Below, in pieces: positions 8,045-17,693 of a stretch of DNA of 64,000 nucleotides. The notes under the pieces are model-generated. The model had not been told where the DNA came from and made no database searches. It saw nothing but the letters and a program-made list of their open reading frames with translations. Numbering within the stretch: position 1 is the first letter of the stretch; each line of letters starts with the position of its first letter. The DNA is from Pseudobdellovibrionaceae bacterium (GTDB lineage: Bacteria > Bdellovibrionota > Bdellovibrionia > Bdellovibrionales > UBA1609), in NCBI GenBank assembly GCA_020635055.1, contig JACKAN010000009.1, positions 69,747-133,746 on the forward strand, written 5' to 3'. The position numbers and the translations under genes are program-made.

Positions 8045-8887
8045 TTAAAATGTCGGGGGCAGAAAAAAAACAGCACCCAGAAGAATTGAATTTTCTGTTT
8101 CAAGGCTATCTGGAATTTTTCTATCACCATTATAGGTGATTGAAATCGTAAGATTATCAAATTGAGCTCGCCTGAGGATCACACTATAACCCCTCTCTAA
8201 GGCAAAATATAGAATTCGCATAGCTAATCGCGCTGGCAAGGGATAATCCACTAACAAAACCCCTTCGGCTTGCTGAAAAAGCCCTTCATTAATTTTCTTG
8301 AATTCTATTTTGTAACTAATTAATTTTTCGTCATATATATATTGCGACTCTAAGTAGTTACCGCTTAACGAATAATTGGTTTTAAATTTACCCTTCTCTC
8401 CCACATCTAGATTAGCACTTGTGTACTTAACCTTAATTTCATAAGCTTTCTGCGTTCTGGGATGACTTCTAAGGTAATGATCTAAATGATATTCTGCCGA
8501 CTTAAGTGAAATATATTCTCCCACTTTTAACATTGATTTATTTTGTTCAATTAGCTCACGTCGAAAAGTTAAATTATCTGTCATGTGATGATCATATAAA
8601 TTGGGGAAGGATCGTATTAGTCTACCCGACTCCAAGCTTCCAATTTCTTCCTCATACTTTCTGTAAAAATCTGCAATCAGTTTCTCTGTAAATAAGCTGT
8701 TCTTCCAGTCCGGCTCACCCGGACTGACATATGGAGGACGTAAAAGATGTTGTTGCTGTTGTTCTTGCCTCTCAGTATTTGGCATATAGGGACGATGTAC
8801 TGGTAGGTAGTTATATGCTGCTGGGGTTGAGAAACCAAAAAGTAAGATAATAAATGCAATAAAGTAGTAGTTAATTTTTATCGCCAA
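8045..8887 (-). CDS. Exported protein of unknown function, last gene of signalling operon
   Basis: 280 residues starting at a TTG with GGTGA-like bases about 8 nt upstream. The start overlaps the end of the FHA-GGDEF gene by 17 bp, indicating translational coupling. An N-terminal hydrophobic segment (residues ~6-24, ending TPAA) is a signal peptide or anchor. A Pro/Gln-rich stretch follows, then a mixed alpha/beta region. There is no recognised domain and no catalytic motif. Its position after two GGDEF genes suggests an envelope output or sensor of the same pathway; this is inference. Confidence 0.65.
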   Translation of the reverse strand: MAIKINYYFIAFIILLFGFSTPAAYNYLPVHRPYMPNTERQEQQQQHLLRPPYVSPGEPDWKNSLFTEKLIADFYRKYEEEIGSLESGRLIRSFPNLYDHHMTDNLTFRRELIEQNKSMLKVGEYISLKSAEYHLDHYLRSHPRTQKAYEIKVKYTSANLDVGEKGKFKTNYSLSGNYLESQYIYDEKLISYKIEFKKINEGLFQQAEGVLLVDYPLPARLAMRILYFALERGYSVILRRAQFDNLTISITYNGDRKIPDSLETENSILLGAVFFLPPTF

Positions 8888-9839
8888 AAACAGTCACCCT
8901 GTTTCGACCGCTGTATTTAGATGCATACAAAGCTTTATCTGCTCTCTCAAAAATTTCTTGCCACGTTCTGTCTGTTTCCACTTTGCTGGACACTCCCAAA
9001 GAAATGGTTACTGGAATCACCTTATCTTGATAAGTAAAAGAATGTTTCTCTATTTTTATGCGAATTCGTTCTGCAACATCACGGGCTTCTATCTCTTTGC
9101 TACCCAAAAGTAAAAGTGTAAACTCTTCTCCACCCGTCCTGGCAAAAAAATCGTTCCCACGTATTTGGGTGTCTTTTACTAGTCTTACTAATTCTATGAG
9201 AACATAGTCACCAGCTTGATGCCCAAAATTATCATTGACCTGTTTAAAATGATCTATATCAAAAGTAATAATACAAAGTGAGGCCCCTAAAAGCTCTGAT
9301 TTTCGGAAGCTTTCGTTAGCATTGGAATCAAAGGAGCCCTTATTAAAAATACCTGTTAAGGGGTCAGTCATACCACGACCAAATGTTTCTGCTGCAGAAA
9401 CCGTCTCTATATTTCCTTTTTCAAGAAACTTAAAAATAGCATTCCCAGTTTTAATTTGATCATTATTAGTTAATACAATTGGTTGTAAGGAGGGAATGAT
9501 TTTTCCATTTACAACGGTCTTATTGGTGGATTCCAAATCCATAATTGAAACTTCGCCACCAGAAATTAAAAATTTAGCGTGGGACTTACTAATGCTCTTA
9601 TCATCAACATGGACATTGGCGGTTTCAGAGCGACCTAAAATTACATTTTGAGATTGGATAGGCCACTGTCTACCGATCATGTTTTGTGGTCCAACAAGTA
9701 ATACTAAACAGGGAGGGGCCTGCCCAGCTTGCGCCAATCTCACTTTAAAAGTATCTGATGGTACAACGCTAGTCTTATCTAGAGAGGACTCCTCGTCCCA
9801 ATTATCATCGCTATTCTTATTGTTATCTTCATCAGTCAT
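8871..9839 (-). CDS. FHA-GGDEF diguanylate cyclase (DgcB-like)
   Basis: 322 residues. Residues ~1-45 are an acidic tail with Thr23 in LDKTSVV. Residues ~50-135 form an FHA phosphothreonine-binding domain (VILGRSETANVHV, ISKSHAKF, STNKTVVNG). Residues ~150-315 form a GGDEF domain with intact GGEEF near 233, DPLTGIFNKG, FDIDHFKQVND, and an RxxD inhibitory site (RGND) five residues before GGEEF. It should therefore make c-di-GMP from two GTP under product feedback. The architecture equals Bdellovibrio DgcB, whose FHA domain binds its own phosphorylated N-terminal tail. The ATG at 9839 is preferred over an upstream TTG at 9875. Confidence 0.87.
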   Translation of the reverse strand: MTDEDNNKNSDDNWDEESSLDKTSVVPSDTFKVRLAQAGQAPPCLVLLVGPQNMIGRQWPIQSQNVILGRSETANVHVDDKSISKSHAKFLISGGEVSIMDLESTNKTVVNGKIIPSLQPIVLTNNDQIKTGNAIFKFLEKGNIETVSAAETFGRGMTDPLTGIFNKGSFDSNANESFRKSELLGASLCIITFDIDHFKQVNDNFGHQAGDYVLIELVRLVKDTQIRGNDFFARTGGEEFTLLLLGSKEIEARDVAERIRIKIEKHSFTYQDKVIPVTISLGVSSKVETDRTWQEIFERADKALYASKYSGRNRVTVFGDKN

Positions 9840-9920
9840 GTTAATTATTTTAAGTTCTTTTAGTGACTTAAACAACTCGACTAGTTCTTAGTAATAGAGC
9901 TGAAAATAAATTATAATTTT

Positions 9921-11003
9921 TTAAGAAATGGCTACATCTTCTTCGATTCGATGATATCCATACCATCTTTTTAATCTACCTCTGGGACGCTCTTGCCCTT
10001 CATCATATTCAAGTAAGACATACGTCAATTTTATTAATCTACCTAGACTTGCAATATCTAAAGATGTGACCTCTGTCCATGTTCCAGTGTTAAAGTATTC
10101 TTTGCCTCTCTCAAACTGTCGATATTGATAGACATGAGTGTGACCAAAAATCACCATGGACACGCGATCATCTTGTAGTATTTTTCTAGCAGCACTGCTT
10201 AAATCCGGATATATTGCCCTATCAATGAAAATTCTAAGAATTCGCTTAAATGGCCAAGACCTACGACTGTCTGAGATAAATACCGACTTAACAAAGTAAA
10301 TGAGCAATTTAAAAGAGCCTTTTACTGTAAACCAAAACTCATTAAATAGCGCCCATCTCATCATACGATGGAATGGCCGAATTTTATCTACATCAGGATA
10401 CTTAGCTTTAATTTTTAAGACGAAATCGATAAAAAAATGAGAACCAAAAGGTAAATTTAAAATGGGTTCTGGCAAATCCTTTTTTAAAAAGAACTTTCTG
10501 GGATCAAACTTATTGGCCACTTCATGCATATTGCCATGTTCAATATGAACTCCATCAAAAAAATAAACTATATTCTTATACCTAATATTAGCATCTAACA
10601 CTTCATTAATATAGGCACGCACGGCTGGCCAGAGCATACCCTGGTCATGGTTGCCAACAATAAAAGTGAGGATATGGCCTTCTTCACTAGCAAATTTTTT
10701 AAGAGCGCCAAAGAATTTGGGATGACCAGCTACAATTTGTTTTATTTTTTCCAGTGTAACTTGTTCTGTAATAACTGTTAAAAAATGGTCTCTGTAGGGT
10801 ACCTGTAAAAAATTGAAAATATCACCGTTAAGAATAATTTCTACATCGTAATCAGCATATTTTCCCTTAGTATGAAATTCAAGGAATTCAACAAATTTAT
10901 CATCGTAATAGAACTCTTCCAATGGATTATTTCTTCCATCTTCCTGTACTCTTCCGGTACCTAAATGCAAATCACTAACTACTAATTTTATTTTATTTTT
11001 CAT
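9921..11003 (-). CDS. Calcineurin-like metallophosphoesterase
   Basis: 360 residues carrying the five metallophosphoesterase motifs in order: SDLHLG (~10), NGDIF (~59), VGNHDQG (~118), EHGNMHE (~157) and FGHTHVY (~287). These ligate the dinuclear metal centre. There is no signal peptide. LpxH and phosphodiesterases share the fold, but this protein is longer than LpxH (~240 aa), so the substrate is open. The start codon directly follows the stop of the upstream GGDEF gene with no gap, so it belongs to the signalling operon; a nucleotide or phospholipid substrate is possible. Confidence 0.82.
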   Translation of the reverse strand: MKNKIKLVVSDLHLGTGRVQEDGRNNPLEEFYYDDKFVEFLEFHTKGKYADYDVEIILNGDIFNFLQVPYRDHFLTVITEQVTLEKIKQIVAGHPKFFGALKKFASEEGHILTFIVGNHDQGMLWPAVRAYINEVLDANIRYKNIVYFFDGVHIEHGNMHEVANKFDPRKFFLKKDLPEPILNLPFGSHFFIDFVLKIKAKYPDVDKIRPFHRMMRWALFNEFWFTVKGSFKLLIYFVKSVFISDSRRSWPFKRILRIFIDRAIYPDLSSAARKILQDDRVSMVIFGHTHVYQYRQFERGKEYFNTGTWTEVTSLDIASLGRLIKLTYVLLEYDEGQERPRGRLKRWYGYHRIEEDVAIS

Positions 11004-12020
11004 TTAACTGGCAGCTACATAAATAGTGTTTCTACTTTTATTTTTAGCTAAATACATTGCATCATCGGCTAATTGTATTATTTGTTCGCTTGTTGAGGCA
11101 TGAGTTGGAAAGCCTGCCAAACCAATACTCACTGTTAATTTGAGGTCAGAAGGTCCTCCCTCAACAGCAAAGCTCATGCTCTCAACGGCTTGCCTAATTC
11201 TTTCAGCTAGGACTTGGGCTTTGTCAACATCTGTTTGTGTTAAAATCAATACAAATTCATCTCCACCATAGCGAAAAGCAAAATCAGAGGTTCTAATTTG
11301 GTTTTTTATAATATCTGAAATTTCAACAAGAATATGTGAGCCCACTTGGTGTCCACAGGTATCATTCACTGCTTTAAAGTAATCAATATCTAGAAATAAC
11401 ACGGCAAAACCACCATCTTTTTCTCTTTTGGATCTCGAAATTTCTTTATCCAAAACTAAAGGCAAATATCTTTGATTATATAAATCCGTTACATCATCCA
11501 AAAATGATTGCTCTCTTACCATATAGTGTTCAATACAAAACATTAGATGTTTTGTCATGTACTGAATGATGAGTTTAGATTTTGCAACGGCCGCACTCTT
11601 ATCTTGAGCTTTCACATTTGTAAAAATTAAGTAAGTTTCAATTTCCAAAGTCCCAGGGTTTACAATTGGCACTAATATTTGTGATTTTTGGGCAAAATCT
11701 ACACTTAAATACCCTTGGGATTTTAATTTTTCTAGATTTTCCTCCAAGTTAAAGGCTAAAAAATTCTGCAAAAATGTTTCGGTATTTACTTCCGTTTGAG
11801 AGGATAAAAATACTGAACGATCTAATCTAGAGTGAGCCACATAGTTCTTTTTCTTAGCTAACATAAGGTTGGCTTCTTCAGCCAAAATCCATAATACATT
11901 GTCTGAGGCAATTTTTACCGACAAATAATTAAGACTCCTTTTAACTACCGTAGATAGACTTAAGGTATCGAAAAGTCCGTTTAAATCATCATTAATTTGA
12001 ATATGAGTATAATTATCCAA
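11004..12020 (-). CDS. GGDEF diguanylate cyclase with N-terminal GAF-like domain
   Basis: 338 residues. Residues ~15-165 look like a GAF-type sensor (mixed alpha/beta, no membrane helix). The GGDEF domain (~175-335) has DDVTDLYNQRYL, FLDIDYFKAVND, an RTSD I-site, intact GGDEF and SIGLAGFP. An active cyclase with product inhibition is expected. It abuts its neighbours on both sides with no intergenic bases. With the FHA-GGDEF protein it gives two diguanylate cyclases in one operon, presumably receiving different inputs. Confidence 0.88.
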   Translation of the reverse strand: MDNYTHIQINDDLNGLFDTLSLSTVVKRSLNYLSVKIASDNVLWILAEEANLMLAKKKNYVAHSRLDRSVFLSSQTEVNTETFLQNFLAFNLEENLEKLKSQGYLSVDFAQKSQILVPIVNPGTLEIETYLIFTNVKAQDKSAAVAKSKLIIQYMTKHLMFCIEHYMVREQSFLDDVTDLYNQRYLPLVLDKEISRSKREKDGGFAVLFLDIDYFKAVNDTCGHQVGSHILVEISDIIKNQIRTSDFAFRYGGDEFVLILTQTDVDKAQVLAERIRQAVESMSFAVEGGPSDLKLTVSIGLAGFPTHASTSEQIIQLADDAMYLAKNKSRNTIYVAAS

Positions 12021-13067
12021 TTATTCTGCCTTTTTCAATGAAGTCATAGGATTATTAAATTCTTCAGTTTCCAATAAAGAAAGAGCTAAACGCAATGTCT
12101 TTACTGTTTTTCTCATTACCTCTTGTTTTTGATTAAAGTACTTATTACTTTCTTGAATCTTATTTCTTAAAAATTCTATCTCTTGGCTAACATTATCCAA
12201 CTGCCGTTTTAAATTTAAAATCATTTCATCTTTACTGTTTATTAAAGCTTTACTTTCTAACTTTACTAACTCTAGACGATTTTCTAATTCCCGCTCTCTA
12301 ACTTTGATTTTTCTTAAACCTGTTTGTAGTCGAGCTTCTAACTCTTCTGCTTTTTGTCTTACTCGATTGAGCTCCTTATCTTTTTCGGACATGGATTTAA
12401 GTAATATTTCTTTTTCACCCACTACATTCTCATTTAGGTCTTTGTACTTGTTCCCATAATTATGAACTTGTGCTTCAAGAAAATCGACTTTGTTTCTGAA
12501 GGTTTCTGCAGCGGCAGCTAATTCTTCATTTTCTATTGAGATTTTTTCATTCTCCATTCGAAGTTCTTTAATTTTATTTTGTGCAATTTTAAGACTTTCT
12601 GCATCAGCCAATTTTGATTCTGTACTATTTAAAGGTCTCATCGCGCTTTGATAAGGGGAAGAAACATCAAATAAATCCATATCCACTTTTTCGGTGTGAT
12701 CAAGATGGTCTTTATTTTCCTCTTCCATTTTTATATTTTCAGAGGCTTCTAATAGTTCTGTGGCCAATGTTTCTTCATAGGCTTGGACCAGCTCTTCTTC
12801 ATTTAGGCCTTCGTTTAAATTGGGAGCATCATAAATTTCTGTCTTAGAATATTCTTCGTTTTCTAATTCTTTTTCTTTTGAGGGGGGAAGTTCTATATCT
12901 AATTCTATTACTTCATCAGAGTCAGAACTACTGAAATCTGCAAAGTTAATTGCAGAACCCGTATGTGGCTCTAAACCTTTAGCTTTATTATGAGTATCCT
13001 TACCACTAGACTTATTAATTTCATCAACCAATTCATCTACAAGGAAATCTTTTTTTTTCTTTGCCAT
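12021..13067 (-). CDS. Long coiled-coil protein, first gene of c-di-GMP operon
   Basis: 348 residues. A Lys-rich N-terminus (AKKKKDFLVDELVDEIN) precedes an acidic, Ser/Glu-rich disordered stretch (about 30-150). From ~155 to ~335 there is an almost unbroken heptad-rich coiled coil full of Glu, Lys, Leu and Asn. There is no signal peptide or enzymatic motif. It probably acts as a scaffold or polar-localisation factor for the cyclases encoded immediately downstream; that is inferred from operon position. The ATG is preceded by AAGG at very short spacing. Confidence 0.75.
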   Translation of the reverse strand: MAKKKKDFLVDELVDEINKSSGKDTHNKAKGLEPHTGSAINFADFSSSDSDEVIELDIELPPSKEKELENEEYSKTEIYDAPNLNEGLNEEELVQAYEETLATELLEASENIKMEEENKDHLDHTEKVDMDLFDVSSPYQSAMRPLNSTESKLADAESLKIAQNKIKELRMENEKISIENEELAAAAETFRNKVDFLEAQVHNYGNKYKDLNENVVGEKEILLKSMSEKDKELNRVRQKAEELEARLQTGLRKIKVRERELENRLELVKLESKALINSKDEMILNLKRQLDNVSQEIEFLRNKIQESNKYFNQKQEVMRKTVKTLRLALSLLETEEFNNPMTSLKKAE

Positions 13068-13169
13068 CCTTGTAAACTATCGGAAAATACTAATATTTTT
13101 TTTATCGATTTTAATAAAATGTTAATAATAAAAGTCAAATTTACAGACTTTTGTGGAGTCGAAAGCTAA

Positions 13170-14081
13170 TTAATCTCTAAGGGCAATCACTTTATAGTAC
13201 TCATTTTGTCTCGCTTCGACTTGAGGCCAGTCTACATTTAACAAGCCCTTAATGCTAAAGTCCTGAACCGTAAAACTTGCCATAAGACATCCGTGTATGC
13301 AGGCTTGCTTTATATCTTCACGATTCCAGTCGGAATTAAGTTTCGAAAGATACCCAAAAAATCCACCGGCAAATGTGTCACCAGCGCCAGTTGGATCAAT
13401 AACTTTTTCAACGGGAAAGGCTGGTAGAATAAAATATTTCCCTTCAGAGTACATCATAAAACCATACTCTCCTCTTTTCATTACTACCGCTCGAGGACCC
13501 CATTCAGTGAGTTCTTTAATTGCAGAAACTGTATTCCATGTATTTGAAAGTGCACGCACTTCACCCTCATTGACTAACAAAACATCCACACGCTTTAGTA
13601 ATTTTTTTAAGGAGTCCAATTTAGATTTAATCCAGAAATTCATAGTATCAACACCTACTAATGTGGGATTGTCCACCTGATCTAAAACACGGTGCTGAAG
13701 TTCTGGATCGATATTAGCTAAAAACACATACTTGGAATCTCTATACTCTTTGGGCAATTCAGGATTAAAGTTTTCAAAAACATTCAGTTGCGTATCTATG
13801 GTTATGGCCTCATTCATGTCTTTTTCGTACTTACCTTCCCAGTGAAATGTGGAACCGGGAACCTTCTGTAGACCCTTTAAATCAATATTTCTATCTTGAA
13901 GTATTTTAATATCAGTAGAATCATAATCATCGCCGATGACTCCAACAATTCGAACACGTGAATACAATGATGCTGATAACGAAAAATAATTGGCTGATCC
14001 ACCCAACGCATGATCCACCTTACCCGTGGGTGTTGTAATTGTATCGTAAGCCACACTTCCAACGACTAAAATCTCTGACAT
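13170..14081 (-). CDS. PfkB-family sugar/nucleoside kinase
   Basis: 303 residues. PfkB hallmarks include an N-terminal GGSANYFSLSAS glycine-rich motif (~29) and the C-terminal signature DPTGAGDTFAGGF (~232), whose Asp is the catalytic base. VVGSVAYDTI at the start and VIGDD are also typical. The fold resembles adenosine/ribokinase-type enzymes; the substrate cannot be assigned from sequence. The ATG at 14081 is chosen because AAGGAG lies 7 nt upstream; the preceding TTG is likely leader. It lies 41 bp downstream of rlmN on the same strand. Confidence 0.85.
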   Translation of the reverse strand: MSEILVVGSVAYDTITTPTGKVDHALGGSANYFSLSASLYSRVRIVGVIGDDYDSTDIKILQDRNIDLKGLQKVPGSTFHWEGKYEKDMNEAITIDTQLNVFENFNPELPKEYRDSKYVFLANIDPELQHRVLDQVDNPTLVGVDTMNFWIKSKLDSLKKLLKRVDVLLVNEGEVRALSNTWNTVSAIKELTEWGPRAVVMKRGEYGFMMYSEGKYFILPAFPVEKVIDPTGAGDTFAGGFFGYLSKLNSDWNREDIKQACIHGCLMASFTVQDFSIKGLLNVDWPQVEARQNEYYKVIALRD

Positions 14082-14122
14082 CAAAGTTCTCCTTAAATAT
14101 AATTAATATATATATTCTATTT

Positions 14123-15172
14123 TTAAATTGTCATTGATATAGGATGATTTTTATAGGCTGAGGTCAATTGACCACAAGCTGCGTAAATGTCTCTTCCCAT
14201 AGTTCGGCGGCGCAATACATGAACGTTCTTGCTTATGAGAAAATTTTGAAAAGCTTGAATTTTTTCTTCAGACGGACGACCAAAGCCTGAATCTGGATGC
14301 TCATTAAAGGGTATAATATTGATTTTACTTGGAACATCTCGCAATAAATACATTAACTGCTTGGCGTGGTCTATTGAGTCATTAAAATCCTTTAATAAAA
14401 CATATTCCATTGTGACTTTATCTTTTGACTTTCTTGAATGTTCTTTGCAACTGGCTATTAGCTCTGCCAAGGGATACTTTTTGTTTATCGGCATGATTTG
14501 TGTTCTTAGTTCATCATTCGGTGCGTTCAAACTCACTGCCAGCCTCAATCCTGCCTGTGTCACTAATGGAATTTGTGGAACTAAACCCGAAGTCGATACA
14601 GTAATTTTCTTTCTAGATAAATTTACACCCCATGAATTGTGCAATATCTCTGAAGCCGATAAAACAGCGTCGGTATTATCTAAGGGCTCACCCATTCCCA
14701 TATAAACAATATTTGTTATAGGTTCATCTTCAGGTTGATCCAACATTACTCGAACAAATTGACCTACAATTTGCTGAGTGGACAATCTTCTTTTTAATTT
14801 CTGTTTTCCAGTAAAACAAAATTTACAGGCCATATTGCATCCCACTTCAGAAGACAAACAAAGAGTTTGGCGGCGATTATTACCAGGAATTAAAACAGCT
14901 TCAACTGTTTCCCCCTCTCCCACTTCAAACAAATACTTTCTTGTACCATCTTGGCTAGAGCGAACATTCACGATATGAGGAAGTTCTAAGTTTAGCAATT
15001 GAGGTAAAAGTTGGCGAAAACTTTTGGAAACATTGGTCATTTCTTCGTAATCAAATTGTTTCAACCCATAAATCCAGCGAAAAAGTTGTTGAGCGCGAAA
15101 TTTTTTTTCACCATAACTTTCTAGGTACTGACCTAATTCTTCTAATTTAAATTGAAAAAAACTAACCGCCAT
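14123..15172 (-). CDS. rlmN: Dual-specificity 23S rRNA/tRNA adenine C2-methyltransferase RlmN
   Basis: 349 residues, normal for RlmN. It contains the radical SAM CxxxCxxC cluster motif (CNMACKFC, ~111), GMGEPLDN, the SLNAPNDELRTQIMPINKKYP region, and the late cysteine in TMGRDIYAACGQL that forms the methyl-carrying adduct. It methylates A2503 of 23S rRNA and A37 of some tRNAs. The ATG has GAGGA upstream. It sits between two PfkB-family kinase genes in the same direction. Confidence 0.95.
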   Translation of the reverse strand: MAVSFFQFKLEELGQYLESYGEKKFRAQQLFRWIYGLKQFDYEEMTNVSKSFRQLLPQLLNLELPHIVNVRSSQDGTRKYLFEVGEGETVEAVLIPGNNRRQTLCLSSEVGCNMACKFCFTGKQKLKRRLSTQQIVGQFVRVMLDQPEDEPITNIVYMGMGEPLDNTDAVLSASEILHNSWGVNLSRKKITVSTSGLVPQIPLVTQAGLRLAVSLNAPNDELRTQIMPINKKYPLAELIASCKEHSRKSKDKVTMEYVLLKDFNDSIDHAKQLMYLLRDVPSKINIIPFNEHPDSGFGRPSEEKIQAFQNFLISKNVHVLRRRTMGRDIYAACGQLTSAYKNHPISMTI

Positions 15173-15269
15173 GAGTCCTCATTGATTTAACGCGCAGGCC
15201 CAATGGAGTAGCATAAAATCCGTAAATCCTCAACTTTATTTCAATAAGGCTTAATTTCTAAAATTAATT

Positions 15270-16295
15270 CTATGATTTGAGCGCAGCTAACAATTCATCA
15301 TAAGTACAGGCAACACAGCCCACTTTTCCCACAACTACACCGGCGGCAGAATTAGCCGCTATACAAGCTTCATTCAAATCAAAGCCCGATGCCCAGGCCA
15401 GAGAAAGCGTAGCAAGAACTGTGTCTCCTGCACCCGTAACATCAAAGGTTTGCTTAGCCTGTGTGGGCATGGCTAAGGCTTGTGTTTTATCTATATGTAA
15501 CATGCCCTCTCTGCCTAAAGTCACTACCAAGTGTTCGCAGCCTAATTTTTTAAATAAAGTCTGTGTAACTAAATTCAAAGAGTTTTCATCCTCTCTAAGA
15601 TCATCCAAATTTAAACCCGAAAGGATAAAGGCCTCCTCTTTGTTGGGTTTAAAAACATCGGCTCCTATATAATAACTAATTGGGGTATCCCGGTGAGGAT
15701 CGACAAAAACTTTTTTATTTTTTTTATGTGCCATTTCAATAAGGGTTTGTGTACTTTTTTCACTAAATACTCCCTTTGCATAATCTTCTAAAACAACAAC
15801 ATCTATATCTTCCATTAGATCATTGGCCTTACTAAGAAGCAGATTTTCAGTTTCTTTGTCTAAAAATTGTTTTCTTTCAAAATCCACTCTGGCTATATGA
15901 TGATTCCCAGACATTAATCGTGTTTTGCGAGTTGTTGGGCGACCCTTAGCCACCACTAAAGAGCTAGCGTCCACTCCCGCTTTTTTCATTAAATGTCTTA
16001 AATCTTCTGCGGTCGCATCATCGCCAACAACTCCAATTAAATGACAGCTCCCACTTAAACTGACCACATTTTGTGCAACATTCGCTGCTAAACCGAGCCT
16101 TTGATCTTTAGTTTTAACTTCCAAAACCGGAACTGGTGCTTCTGGACTAATTCGTCTTACATCTCCAAGATAATATTCGTCCAAACAAATGTCCCCTATT
16201 ACCAATAATCGACCTCTGGAAAGATCCTGTAGCTTTTCTGACACAGCCATTTTTTTATTCATTAATTCAACTGGAGAAATAAAATCTAGGTTCAT
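15270..16295 (-). CDS. hldA: D-glycero-beta-D-manno-heptose-7-phosphate kinase (HldA/RfaE1)
   Basis: 341 residues. It matches the kinase half of HldE/RfaE: LLVIGDICLDEYYLGDVRRISPEAPVPV, LGLAANVAQNV, LIGVVGDD, VLEDYAKGV and DVTGAGDTVLATL. The adenylyltransferase half of bifunctional HldE is absent, so this is the stand-alone kinase that phosphorylates heptose-7-phosphate at C1 for LPS core synthesis. This implies an LPS-bearing Gram-negative. The ATG at 16295 has AAGGA upstream; the ATG at 16325 has no such site. It is divergent from the glutamate dehydrogenase gene. Confidence 0.88.
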   Translation of the reverse strand: MNLDFISPVELMNKKMAVSEKLQDLSRGRLLVIGDICLDEYYLGDVRRISPEAPVPVLEVKTKDQRLGLAANVAQNVVSLSGSCHLIGVVGDDATAEDLRHLMKKAGVDASSLVVAKGRPTTRKTRLMSGNHHIARVDFERKQFLDKETENLLLSKANDLMEDIDVVVLEDYAKGVFSEKSTQTLIEMAHKKNKKVFVDPHRDTPISYYIGADVFKPNKEEAFILSGLNLDDLREDENSLNLVTQTLFKKLGCEHLVVTLGREGMLHIDKTQALAMPTQAKQTFDVTGAGDTVLATLSLAWASGFDLNEACIAANSAAGVVVGKVGCVACTYDELLAALKS

Positions 16296-16433
16296 AAAAT
16301 CCTTTTGGACCAATTTTGGGACCATAATATTTACTTATAAAATAATTAGCACCCATTTTGCTGCGCATCTTTGACTTGATTTGAAACTATGTAAAGATTA
16401 TTTTCTTCTACAAAATTGAATGGAGAATCCTTA

Positions 16434-17690
16434 ATGGAAAGCCTAACTGAAGGCGCACTTTATAGAAATACTTTGCGCACCCTTGAATCTGCTGGTGATT
16501 TAATAAAAATTAACGCTAACGCCCTGGAAAGACTCAAACTTCCTAGAAGAGCTGTTATAGTTTCTGTCCCTGTAAAAATGGACGATGGACGGGTACAAAT
16601 TTTTCCAGGCTATAGAGTGCAACACAACCAAACTTTGGGACCTTTTAAAGGTGGTTTGCGTTATCATCAATCGGTTAACTTGAGTGAGGTGGCTGCCCTT
16701 TCCATGTTGATGACTTTCAAAAACTCACTTCTTGGACTGCCATTGGGTGGAGCAAAGGGTGGTATAACCGTAAATCCCAACCTTCTATCTATGAATGAAT
16801 TAGAACATCTTACACGAAGATTCACTACTGAGCTGAACCCCTTTATTGGTCCTGATAAAGATATACCTGCTCCAGATGTAGGAACAGACTCACAAACTAT
16901 GGCTTGGATGTTAGATACTTACTCTATGGACTCCGGCTTTTCACAAACGGGAGTTGTAACAGGTAAACCTATTGAAATTGGTGGCTCCCATGGACGCGAA
17001 TGTGCTACTGGTTTAGGTGTAGTCTATACTATTGAAAAAGCACTCGCGACTAGAAATCGAAAAATTCAAGATGCAAAAATTGCCATTCAAGGATTTGGTA
17101 AAGTGGGTATGCATGTAGCCATTGAAGCCTTTGCTCTTGGCGCTAAGATTCTTGCCGTCAGTGATGTTAGCGGTGCTATTTACCATCCAGAGGGCATTAA
17201 CATTACTCAGCTTAAAAAATACATTGATGAAAATAAAGTATTAAAAGGATTTCCCAATGCACAAGGCATAGATGGCGAGGAACTGCTCGAACTGGATGTA
17301 GATGTTCTTGCCCCTTGTGCTTTAGATGGAACTATTAACAGCACTAATGTCGACAGAATTAAAGCTCCCATAATTGTTGAGGGTGCCAACGGACCCGTAA
17401 CAATGAATGCCAATGATGAACTTTGTAAAAAAGGGGTGCTGATTGTTCCTGATATTTTAGCCAATGGCGGTGGAGTGGTTGTTAGTTATTTTGAATGGGT
17501 GCAAGATATCGTTTGGCTTTTTTGGCAAGAAGATGAAGTTCGTCAAAAACTAAAAACTATTATGTACAGATCTTTTGATACTGTTTGGAATTTTGCGCAA
17601 GAAAAACAAGAGAATTTGAGAATTTCTGCAATGGGTGTTTCTTTACAAAGGCTTGAAAAAGCTATGAAACTTAGAGGGCAAGCTTGGTAA
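16434..17690 (+). CDS. Glutamate dehydrogenase (Glu/Leu/Phe/Val dehydrogenase family)
   Basis: 418 residues, the length of hexameric GDH. Motifs include PGYRVQHNQTLGPFKGGLRY, the catalytic-lysine region LPLGGAKGGI, PAPDVGT, a Rossmann glycine motif (IQGFGKVG) and EGANGPVT near the C-terminus. It interconverts glutamate and 2-oxoglutarate with NAD(P). The start ATG has GGAG 8 nt upstream. pyrD begins 3 bp after its stop, so the two are likely co-transcribed. Cofactor preference cannot be read by eye. Confidence 0.92.
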   Translation: MESLTEGALYRNTLRTLESAGDLIKINANALERLKLPRRAVIVSVPVKMDDGRVQIFPGYRVQHNQTLGPFKGGLRYHQSVNLSEVAALSMLMTFKNSLLGLPLGGAKGGITVNPNLLSMNELEHLTRRFTTELNPFIGPDKDIPAPDVGTDSQTMAWMLDTYSMDSGFSQTGVVTGKPIEIGGSHGRECATGLGVVYTIEKALATRNRKIQDAKIAIQGFGKVGMHVAIEAFALGAKILAVSDVSGAIYHPEGINITQLKKYIDENKVLKGFPNAQGIDGEELLELDVDVLAPCALDGTINSTNVDRIKAPIIVEGANGPVTMNANDELCKKGVLIVPDILANGGGVVVSYFEWVQDIVWLFWQEDEVRQKLKTIMYRSFDTVWNFAQEKQENLRISAMGVSLQRLEKAMKLRGQAW

Positions 17691-17693
17691 TTA

